12,207 bases of DNA from Candidatus Pacearchaeota archaeon CG10_big_fil_rev_8_21_14_0_10_32_14 (GTDB lineage Archaea > Nanobdellota > Nanobdellia > Pacearchaeales > GW2011-AR1), in the NCBI GenBank assembly GCA_002763085.1, contig PFCY01000019.1:1-12207 (forward strand), in the 5' to 3' direction. Positions 1 through 7,000 of the stretch are shown piece after piece (within the stretch, counting starts at the first letter, position 1; each line of letters starts with the position of its first letter). A program made the position numbers and the translations under genes. Under the pieces are notes generated by a model that did not search any database, was not told the origin of the DNA, and worked only from the letters and a program-made list of their open reading frames with translations.

Positions 1-18
1 TAGCACACAGTTTACGTA

Positions 19-144
19 ACGTCGGGAAACCGCACTCGCCCGCTGGCGATTTGTCCCGCAGGACAAACCTTTAGGGTGCGGAGGACGTCATATATTCTAT
101 CACTAATCTTTGGAAATACGATTTGCCCAGTGGATAGAGATTAG
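19..144. ncRNA. possible structured RNA, class unknown
   Basis: This GC-rich island in an AT-rich window contains well-formed nested and adjacent stems. An outer stem pairs 19-23 with 84-88 and a 6-bp stem pairs 30-35 with 76-81. Inside that stem two hairpins abut: 36-40/45-49 with a CGCT loop, and 50-56/61-67 with a CGCA loop, so the whole is a three-way junction. A further 7-bp stem pairs 103-109 with 138-144. No ORF explains the region. A short stretch near 17-32 loosely resembles the GUAAC..GGAAACCGC part of archaeal SRP Alu domains, but I see no S-domain motif (GGAAG..AGCAGC) and no RNase P GAGGAAAG core. The class, strand and ends are therefore unresolved, and the gene may start before the window. 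It could also be a 3' regulatory structure of an upstream gene. Confidence 0.35.
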
Positions 145-326
145 TTTATTCTGTTGGAAGAGAGGGCGTTGAAATTGTTTCAATAATACTTGAGTGGATG
201 GACCATAAAGCATATGAAAGAAGATTTGGATATTAAAATTTTTATTTCAAAGTATAAACTTCCTTTCACTTCAATTCTAATCGAAGTCTTCCTATTATTT
301 ATAAAGAACATTTCTTTTAGTAAATC
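145..326. other. AT-rich intergenic stretch
   Basis: No convincing gene lies here. A small hairpin, TTGAAA/TTTCAA, occupies 169-183 with a 3-base loop. Together with the structured block before it, this makes a 326-base gene-free lead into the propeller gene. Confidence 0.5.
298..305 (+). promoter_or_regulatory. TATA-like box for the propeller gene
   Basis: TTTATAAA is centred about 25 bases before the ATG at 327. In archaea transcription starts roughly 25 bases after the TATA centre, so the transcript should begin at or next to the start codon (leaderless). There is no Shine-Dalgarno sequence between the box and the ATG, which agrees with this. Confidence 0.55.
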
Positions 327-2675
327 ATGGAAAACAAAAAAGCAAATTCAACAATGCGATTTGCATTTATGTTAATCGTGGGCGCAGTTATAATAATAGC
401 TGCGATAGGAATAATCAGCGTTGTTACAAAACCTAAAGTCCTGAATGGTGATGATGTTAGAACGTTTAAATCTTTAGATGAAATAAAGAATTTCTTAAAA
501 GATTCTCAAGGCCGAGACTATTATTATGGGGGGTTTGGATTTGATCGTGGTGGTGTTACGGCACAATTTGAAACTTCTAGGTCTACAGCAGATATGGCTA
601 AATCAAGCGATGCGCCGACAGTTTCGAGAAATGATGATGGCGGAAGCGCCAACGCAAATGATTATTCTCAAACTAATATTCAAGTAAAAGGTGTAGATGA
701 ACCAGACATTGTTAAAAATGATGGGAAGTACATCTATTTAGTAAACAATTATGGAAATAGTGTTATTATTTCTCAGGCTTATCCTGCAGATAATATGAAA
801 ATAGTTTCTGAAATAAATTTAAGTGATAAAGAAAACACAAGATATGTTCGAAATATATTTCTAAATGGAAATAAGTTAATTGTACTTGGACAAGAAACTA
901 ATTCTTATGTTTACGGTGAGGATGCTAAAGTGGATAAAGAGAGAGCTTCCGAAAAGATTGGAATAATTGCCCCAGATTATTATCCTCAAAGATATACTCC
1001 AAAAACTTTCGTACGGGTCTATGATGTAACAGACCGAGAAAATCCAGAGTTAGTCAATAAAGTCAGTGAAGATGGAGATTATTCAGATGCTAGAATGATT
1101 GACGATTTTGTTTATGTCATTACAACAAAGTATGTTAATGTTAATAGTGGTGATGTTATCTTACCCACATTAAGTGTTAATGGGGTTGAGAAGCAAGCAA
1201 TGCCGACTGACATTTATTATTTTCCAGGTTATGATTCAAGTTATGTTTTCACTAATATTTTGGCTCTTGATATAAATGATGCTAAGGATTCGGAAATGAA
1301 AACTTATTTGACAGGATATACTTCACAACTTTATGTTTCAAACGATAATATTTATTTAACCTCTCAAAAAAGAATTGAGTATAAAAATTATTATGAAAAA
1401 TTACTTGATGAGGTTGTAATGCCTTTACTTCCAAATGAGGAGGGAGATAAGATAAAAGAAATTCTTGACGATGAAGATTTACAGACATATGAAAAGTATG
1501 GACAAATTGCAGAGATAATTGATAGTTATTCAAATTCTTTAGATGGAAGTGATAAAGAAGAATTTGATAAGAAGCTACTTGAAAATTTAGAAAAGTTCCA
1601 GGTTGAAATAGAGAAAGAAAGAGAGAAAACAGTTATACAAAGAATTTCAATTGATAAACTTGATATTGAATATAAAGGAAGCGGAGAAGTTCCGGGATAT
1701 ACTGAAAGCCAATTTTCTTTAGATGAGAATGATGGGTATTTGAGAGTTGCAACTACGACTGGAAACTGGAGAGATACAAGTCTTAATCATCTTTATATTT
1801 TAGATATAAGAGATAAAGATATGCCGATCGTAGGAAGCGTTGAAGATTTAGCTAAAGGTGAAAGAATTTATTCAGCTAGATTTATTGGCGATAGAGCTTA
1901 TATGGTTACATTCAGACAAGTAGATCCGCTTTATGTTTTAGATTTAAGTGATCCAAAAGATCCAAAAGTTTTAGGATATTTGAAAGTAACTGGATACAGC
2001 GATTATTTGCATCCTTATGACGATGACGGAAATTTTATAATCGGTGTTGGAAAAGAAGCAAGTTCAGATGGTCGTGCTCAAGGCGTTAAGATTTCTTTAT
2101 TCGATGCTACTGACGTTTCAAATCCAAAGGAAATCGCGAAGTATGAAATTGCGCAAGGCAAAAATGGATGGAGCAATTCAGATGCGCTCTATGATCATAA
2201 AGCGTTTTTGTTCGATAGAGAAAAAGAACTTTTAGTCATCCCCGTTTCGTATTCAAAAGAAATAGGAAAGAACGAGAACGACGCGGAGTACCGGTATGAA
2301 TACTGGCAAGGTGCTTTTGTTTTCAAGATAAACAAAGAAGAAATTACTTTACGAAAAGCTATAACTCATGATATAAAGAAAGAAGACGACAAGAATCAAA
2401 GATATGGCTGGTATGGTTCGAGTGATTATGTAAAACGAAGCTTGTTCATGGAGGATACACTTTATACGATTTCAAATAAGCTCATCAAAGCAAGTGATTT
2501 ATCAACAGAAAATGTTGATGAGATCGATAATTTGAAATTACCTTTTGAAGAATATAATTATCCTGTTCCTTATGCTAACGATGTTGCTGTGAAGAGTGCG
2601 AGTACTTCCATATCAAGTGGATTTACATTAGTAACTCCTGATTCGCCTGTAAGTGATATGGAATTATTACAATAA
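327..2675 (+). CDS. membrane-anchored secreted beta-propeller protein (COG4880 type)
   Basis: The 782-residue product starts with a short polar N-terminus and one hydrophobic segment (about residues 12-33), with no obvious cleavage site. I read it as a signal anchor holding a large extracytoplasmic domain. The hallmark GVDEPDIVK at 122-130, followed by DGKYIYLV, is typical of the archaeal/bacterial COG4880 family (Pfam Beta_propel), annotated as secreted proteins with a C-terminal beta-propeller. Blade-like repeats with a hydrophobic-D-x-x-D...P signature recur near residues 228 (VRVYDVTDRENP), 489 (LYILDIRDKDMP), 535 (LYVLDLSDPKDP) and 589 (ISLFDATDVSNP). A charged, probably helical insert at about 350-435 interrupts the propeller. 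Residues 34-112 are low-complexity linker rich in S, D, N and G. No catalytic motif is visible and the family function is unknown; a surface binding or scaffolding role is a guess. The start is set by the TATA spacing. Confidence 0.85.
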   Translation: MENKKANSTMRFAFMLIVGAVIIIAAIGIISVVTKPKVLNGDDVRTFKSLDEIKNFLKDSQGRDYYYGGFGFDRGGVTAQFETSRSTADMAKSSDAPTVSRNDDGGSANANDYSQTNIQVKGVDEPDIVKNDGKYIYLVNNYGNSVIISQAYPADNMKIVSEINLSDKENTRYVRNIFLNGNKLIVLGQETNSYVYGEDAKVDKERASEKIGIIAPDYYPQRYTPKTFVRVYDVTDRENPELVNKVSEDGDYSDARMIDDFVYVITTKYVNVNSGDVILPTLSVNGVEKQAMPTDIYYFPGYDSSYVFTNILALDINDAKDSEMKTYLTGYTSQLYVSNDNIYLTSQKRIEYKNYYEKLLDEVVMPLLPNEEGDKIKEILDDEDLQTYEKYGQIAEIIDSYSNSLDGSDKEEFDKKLLENLEKFQVEIEKEREKTVIQRISIDKLDIEYKGSGEVPGYTESQFSLDENDGYLRVATTTGNWRDTSLNHLYILDIRDKDMPIVGSVEDLAKGERIYSARFIGDRAYMVTFRQVDPLYVLDLSDPKDPKVLGYLKVTGYSDYLHPYDDDGNFIIGVGKEASSDGRAQGVKISLFDATDVSNPKEIAKYEIAQGKNGWSNSDALYDHKAFLFDREKELLVIPVSYSKEIGKNENDAEYRYEYWQGAFVFKINKEEITLRKAITHDIKKEDDKNQRYGWYGSSDYVKRSLFMEDTLYTISNKLIKASDLSTENVDEIDNLKLPFEEYNYPVPYANDVAVKSASTSISSGFTLVTPDSPVSDMELLQ

Positions 2676-2710
2676 AAATAATTGAATTTGCTTCACAGAA
2701 TTGATGTTCA

Positions 2711-2735
2711 GAAATCCTGCTATCGCTTGGATTTC
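2711..2735. repeat. intergenic hairpin GAAATCC/GGATTTC
   Basis: A perfect 7-bp stem (2711-2717 with 2729-2735) encloses an 11-base loop. It lies 35 bases after the propeller stop codon. The stem words match the core of the hairpin at 3592-3623, so it is probably a member of the same repeat family. It could act as a 3'-end structure; no long T-tract follows it. Confidence 0.5.
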
Positions 2736-2818
2736 CTCGTTATACAAATGATAGTCCCTAAACTTTAGATGCAAGGAGACTCATAATAGAAATATTAATC
2801 TAGAAAACATGCAAAAAA

Positions 2819-2826
2819 TTAATATA
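2819..2826 (+). promoter_or_regulatory. TATA-like box for the membrane regulator
   Basis: TTAATATA lies about 35 bases before the ATG at 2857, which predicts a leader of roughly 10 bases. The surroundings are very A/T-rich, so the exact box is uncertain; ATTAAATA at 2834-2841 is an alternative but sits too close to the start. Confidence 0.3.
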
Positions 2827-2856
2827 GTAAATGATTAAATAAACAAAAACTAAAAC

Positions 2857-3492
2857 ATGACAAACAAATTTTTAATCTTTAATTTAGAAGATGATAAAGC
2901 GAAAGCTCTTGGAGAAGTAATTTCAAATCCGACTTGCAAAAAGATTGTAGATTATATTGCTGAACATAATGATGTTTCAGAGAGTGATATTGTTAAGGCT
3001 TTAGGAATTCCTGCAAATACTGTTAATTATAACATTAAGCGACTTATTAATAGCGGGCTCATTGAGACGAGCAAGACTTTTTTTTGGAGTAAGAAAGGGA
3101 AAAAAATGGCGACGTATAGAGTTGCAAATAAAATAATTGTGATTTCTCCGAAGAAGTCTTCGAACGTTTATTCTAAACTTAAGGGAATTGTTCCGGCGGT
3201 GTTTGTGAGCGGAATTTTAAGTGTGGCTTTAGGATTTTATTATAATTCAAGATTTGTTGTCAAGAGTGCGACTAGAACGGTAACAAATCCTCAAATGTAT
3301 GATACAACTGTTCTTGAAGTGGCTAAGACGAGCGGAGCAGCAGATTTTGCTATGCAAGCTATTCCACAAGTTCCAAGTGTTGCGATAAAGTCTCCAGAGA
3401 TTTTAGGGATTCCACAGATTTCAGTTTGGTTTTTTGTTGGCGCATTAGTTGCGATAAGTGCTTATTCAATCTGGAATTGGAAAAGGATGTGA
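2857..3492 (+). CDS. membrane-tethered winged-helix transcriptional regulator
   Basis: This 211-residue protein begins with a winged helix-turn-helix. Helices at about residues 24-50 (NPTCKKIVDYIAEH, SESDIVKALG) precede a recognition helix at 51-66 (IPANTVNYNIKRLINS), and a basic wing follows at 72-92. The layout resembles ArsR/MarR-like archaeal regulators. After a basic linker come two hydrophobic segments, about 110-128 and 188-207. Residues 129-187 would then form an extracytoplasmic loop between them, with the DNA-binding domain in the cytoplasm and a short basic C-terminus. This suggests a one-component sensor-regulator that binds DNA from the membrane, as known for several archaeal wHTH-TM proteins. 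The ligand and target are unknown. The neighbouring propeller gene, 181 bases upstream in the same direction, is an obvious candidate target, but that is inference. Confidence 0.75.
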   Translation: MTNKFLIFNLEDDKAKALGEVISNPTCKKIVDYIAEHNDVSESDIVKALGIPANTVNYNIKRLINSGLIETSKTFFWSKKGKKMATYRVANKIIVISPKKSSNVYSKLKGIVPAVFVSGILSVALGFYYNSRFVVKSATRTVTNPQMYDTTVLEVAKTSGAADFAMQAIPQVPSVAIKSPEILGIPQISVWFFVGALVAISAYSIWNWKRM

Positions 3493-3519
3493 TTTTTGTA
3501 AGAAATTTGTCTTCGCTCC

Positions 3520-3587
3520 AAATCTCGCGATCTCGCCCACCACCTCACCTTACCCCTTATCACGAAATCGCTCGCGCTCAGAGATTT
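3520..3587. repeat. intergenic inverted-repeat element, copy A
   Basis: This C-rich element starts 28 bases after the regulator stop codon. Outer arms AAATCTC (3520-3526) and GAGATTT (3581-3587) pair, as do inner arms CGCGA (3526-3530) and TCGCG (3572-3576). An alternative pairing joins GCGATCTCG (3527-3535) to CGAAATCGC (3563-3571) with one mismatch. Bases 3524-3575 match 10482-10534 (copy B) with about four substitutions and one indel, which marks it as a dispersed repeat. ORFs reading through it have Pro/Ser-rich products and are not credible genes. Confidence 0.65.
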
Positions 3588-3591
3588 ATGC

Positions 3592-3623
3592 CGAAGAAAT
3601 CCAGACGAAGTCGGATTTCTTCG
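3592..3623. repeat. strong hairpin, possible 3'-end structure
   Basis: An 11-bp perfect stem pairs 3592-3602 with 3613-3623. A bulged A then gives an inner GAC/GTC stem closed by a GAA loop. The core words GAAATCC/GGATTTC are the same as in the hairpin at 2711-2735. It lies between the regulator and the 57-residue ORF, 27 bases before that ORF's ATG. It could be a transcript-end structure for the regulator, a leader element for the small ORF, or a mobile repeat. No T-tract follows it. Confidence 0.55.
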
Positions 3624-3649
3624 ATGAACGAAACGATGAGAATGTTAAA

Positions 3650-3823
3650 ATGAAAAATTTGAATAAAATTTTTATTATTGCACTATTAATCGAAGTTAGT
3701 ATAATCTTTTTTCTAATTTTATTTTGGAGAGAGGTCAATACTTTTCCCACTCCATGTTTTAAACAGGACTTTTTTCATCCATTTGGGAGAAGTACTCTTA
3801 ATGCTGGGCAAGTATGTATTTAG
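3650..3823 (+). CDS. 57-residue membrane miniprotein
   Basis: Starting at the ATG at 3650, the product is 57 residues. Three basic residues early (MKNLNK) are followed by a hydrophobic segment at about residues 7-26 (IFIIALLIEVSIIFFLILFW) and a short outer tail with Cys36, FGR at 45-47 and Cys56. The frame stays open further upstream, but that part runs through the hairpin and copy A of the repeat, so the internal ATG is the sensible start. Charge placement predicts the N-terminus in the cytoplasm and the Cys-bearing tail outside. I do not recognise the family. The tail resembles the segment just after the membrane helix of the 267-residue protein at 10665-11468, which also has Cys, FGR at 45-47 and a VC pair. 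Confidence 0.5.
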   Translation: MKNLNKIFIIALLIEVSIIFFLILFWREVNTFPTPCFKQDFFHPFGRSTLNAGQVCI

Positions 3824-3832
3824 ATTATAAGC

Positions 3833-3849
3833 AAGGGAACAAAACCCTT
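3833..3849 (+). terminator. weak hairpin after the small ORF
   Basis: AAGGG (3833-3837) pairs with CCCTT (3845-3849) across a 7-base loop, followed by A/T-rich sequence. The stem is short and the assignment as a terminator is tentative. The rest of the gap to 4046 is A/T-rich with no gene that I can support. Confidence 0.2.
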
Positions 3850-4017
3850 TAATCTATTTATTTTCTTATGCAGAAATAATGACTTTAGTTGTATATCTAA
3901 CTTATAGTTTTAGTACTATGAAATCGAAGAAACTAATTGTGAAGTGAAACAGATCGAAATTTGAGATTAATGCTAAGTGAAATTCAAGGGTGAATGTAAA
4001 AACTGATAATAGAAAAG

Positions 4018-4025
4018 TTTATATT
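4018..4025 (+). promoter_or_regulatory. TATA-like box for the M64 peptidase operon
   Basis: TTTATATT lies about 26 bases before the ATG at 4047, preceded by the purine-rich AGAAAAG (4011-4017), which could serve as a BRE. The spacing predicts a leaderless transcript for the two-gene unit 4047-9252. No ribosome binding site is visible. Confidence 0.55.
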
Positions 4026-4046
4026 CTAAATATTAATAGTTAGTTA

Positions 4047-7000
4047 ATGAAAAAGGGCGTGAATTTTATTTTAGTTATAGGTTTGATTTTATTTTTATCT
4101 TTTTCATTAGTTTCTGCGAGTGTTCTTGGAGATATTCTTGGAAAAATTTTTAGAAATAATAAATCCAATTTGTCTCCAGATGATGGATTAATTGCATATT
4201 ATCCTTTTGATGATGAAACTGCCGGCGACAAATCAGGGAATAATTATAATGGTGTTTTAAGAAATGGGGTTAAATTCGACGAGGGGAAAATCGGCAAAGG
4301 AGCTCAGTTCGATGGAACAGATGATTTTATTAGAGTTGATGGCGTTAAGATGAATTCAGGAGATTTTTCTATATCTTTTTGGATAAAGCCAGGTTTTGAT
4401 TCTAAATCTGCGCCATCGAGAGGCGAGATATTATGGCTTGGTGATTCTAACTCTGCTAATAATCCAAATTATTACGCACTCTTGCATCATGAATCTGGTC
4501 TATCTGCATTTTTAGTTGATACAGATAATGGAAATTATTGGGCAAATAAACAAGTAGAGTTTCTAAGTAATAATCCAAATTGGATACATTTTGTGGGGGT
4601 ATTTGATTCAAGCGGGGGTGCTATATACTTTTATGTAAATGGAGTGGAGGTTGATAAAAAAGATGTTAGTGATAATGATATAGATGGTAAGGGAATTTTG
4701 TGGATTGGAAAAGTATACTCTTCTTATTTTAAGGGAACGATAGATGAGGTTAAGATTTATAATAAGAAATTATCTATGACAGAAATAAATGAGATTTATA
4801 CTCCTTCAGTAGATAAACCCCTGTATGATTGTATTGTTAAAGATAATGCGGGCAATATAATCTTTAGGGCGAATAATGATGAGTTTTTATTCGATGTAGG
4901 TAAAGGATATTCAGATTCACATATATTATGTTATAGATCATCATGGTTGGAATCAGGACCTACGCACGATTATCCGTTTATAGATTTGTCTAATGTCATA
5001 AATGTCTGCACAAATCAAGGGGAATGGTATACTGATAGAGAAGAAGGATTATGGAAGAGGGGAGATTATTCATCTGCTTCGTGCGGACAAACTATTGATG
5101 GTTGTGAGGTTAGATATAATGGAATTATACTCTATAAAGCGAAGAACAACGAACTTATGCAAGTACTTAAGGCGGATAGTGGTTATACAGAAAATAAAAT
5201 CTTATGTTTTGATAATGTTTGGTGGGAGGCAGTACCATTAAATCCAAATTGGAGGGAATTTATAAAAAATGAAAATGTTGTCCAATCTTGCACTCAAGTA
5301 GGAGATTGGCATATTAATGGTGATAGTGATATATGGAATAAGGGAAGTCTTCCTAGTTCCTGTTTATCCCATCCTCCAATAATTCCTGTTTTTAGTTGCA
5401 ATGAACTTGATTTGAATTGCGATGCGGATCATAAGGTTGATAAATCAGATTTAGAGATACTTAATAAAATATCCTATTTTTCGAATAGAGAAAACTCATT
5501 AAGCAGCTTGTTATTAAATGGTGAGAGTATAGACTCAAATTTTAATTCTGTTTTAAGTGATTGTAATAATCTCAAAAATTTTATTAGTAAGAATGTCGAT
5601 AGTAATATAGAATATTTTTCTTTAGATTATCAATCAGATATAAAAGAAAAACTGAAATCTTGCTATTGCTTAAATTATGATTATAAATGTGATAAAGAAG
5701 TTAATTCCGAGGATATAGTATTTTTTTATAGTTATTTTCAAGTTCCAATTACTCAAGAGGAGGTAAATAATGTAAGAAGTACTGATCTTTCTAATAATTG
5801 TCCTGAATCGCCGATGGCTAATTATCTTCAGAGGATTATTGATTCTGGCAGAAGTTCGATAAGTTTTGCTGGTTTAAGAGATTCGATAAATCAAATTTCA
5901 TCATGTTTAGAGGGGAATTATTGTTCAAGTAATGAGGATTGTATTACATCCAATCAAGTATGTTTAGAGAATAGGTGTGTAAAATTAGAAGATGTAAATA
6001 CTCTTGATTGTCCTAATGTTAATTTTAATTGTAATTTAAAGAGTGATAGGGATGATTTAAATCCGATTAACAATGTTTTTTTGCGGATGTCTGAAGATCC
6101 GTCTTTAAATCTTGATAACAGTCTTATAGATGTATATTCAGATCAATGTTTAGTATTGGGGAATTATCTTCAAAAAGTCAGGATAGGCGAAATACAAAAC
6201 GACAATCCAGATCCTAGTTTAACGCAGGACATAATAACTAAAGTTCGTGATAAAATTTCACTATGTTCTCCATGCAGTGAAGATTTGGAATGTCCTCAGG
6301 ACTATATTTGTTCAAATGAAAAGTGTGTTCCTGCTTTGACAAGTAATGTTGATGATTATGTTGTTACAGAAAATATTGATTTATCCCGGTCCCAATTAAG
6401 GAGTGAGACATCTTCAAATGAGTATACCTTATCAGATAATAATCTTAATGGAGCGTTTATTATCGGTGGTGACGATATAATTTTTGATTGTAATGGGGCT
6501 ACGCTTGTGGGAAATTTACAATATGAAGATTCAGCGAGTGATTTTTATAAACCTAAAGGAATAGGAATTTATATAGACGGAAGGAAGAATGTTGTAGTAA
6601 AGAATTGTGATATTTCTGGATTGACGTATGGAATTTATATAAAGAACAGTAAAAATGTTATTATAGAAAATAATAATATCCATGATAATATGAGAGACTT
6701 AAGGGGTGGATTTTTAGGACCAAGAATTGTTCCATTACGAATAAATCCTGGATCAATGCATTATTATAATCAGTATGGAGGAGGTATCTATATAGAGGAT
6801 TCTTTAGAAATTGAAATATTAAATAATAAATTAATGAGAAGTCAATCTGGAATAATGATGATCGGAGTTAATTCTTCAAAGATATATGATAATGATGCGT
6901 CATTTAATACTGGGTGGGGAATTTATATGAGTCAATCAAACTTTAATGAAATAAGCAGAAATAAGATGGATTATGTCGATAAAATATGCCCCGGACATGA

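Noticed and set aside
17..35. Possible archaeal SRP RNA Alu-domain motif
   Set aside because: The resemblance to GUAAC..GGAAACCGC is short and no S-domain motif follows within the expected distance, so I left the RNA unclassified.
190..375. Open frame from a TTG start before the propeller gene (61 residues)
   Set aside because: It overlaps the well-supported start of the propeller gene, uses a weak start codon and has no recognisable product.
3520..3623. CRISPR array or insertion sequence
   Set aside because: The repeats are not regularly spaced with unique spacers, there is no transposase and no target-site duplication was seen.
3458..3649. Upstream extension of the 57-residue ORF
   Set aside because: The extension overlaps the regulator and crosses the repeat and hairpin. 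The internal ATG at 3650 gives a coherent membrane peptide.
3426..3653. 75-residue frame overlapping the end of the regulator and repeat copy A
   Set aside because: It shadows the regulator gene and then reads through the C-rich repeat, giving Pro/Ser/Arg-rich sequence without domain character.
5397..6070. True type I dockerin pairs in the giant protein
   Set aside because: The Asp/Asn loops resemble dockerin loops, but the pairing, spacing and flanking helices do not follow the duplicated dockerin pattern and no cohesin is present in the window.
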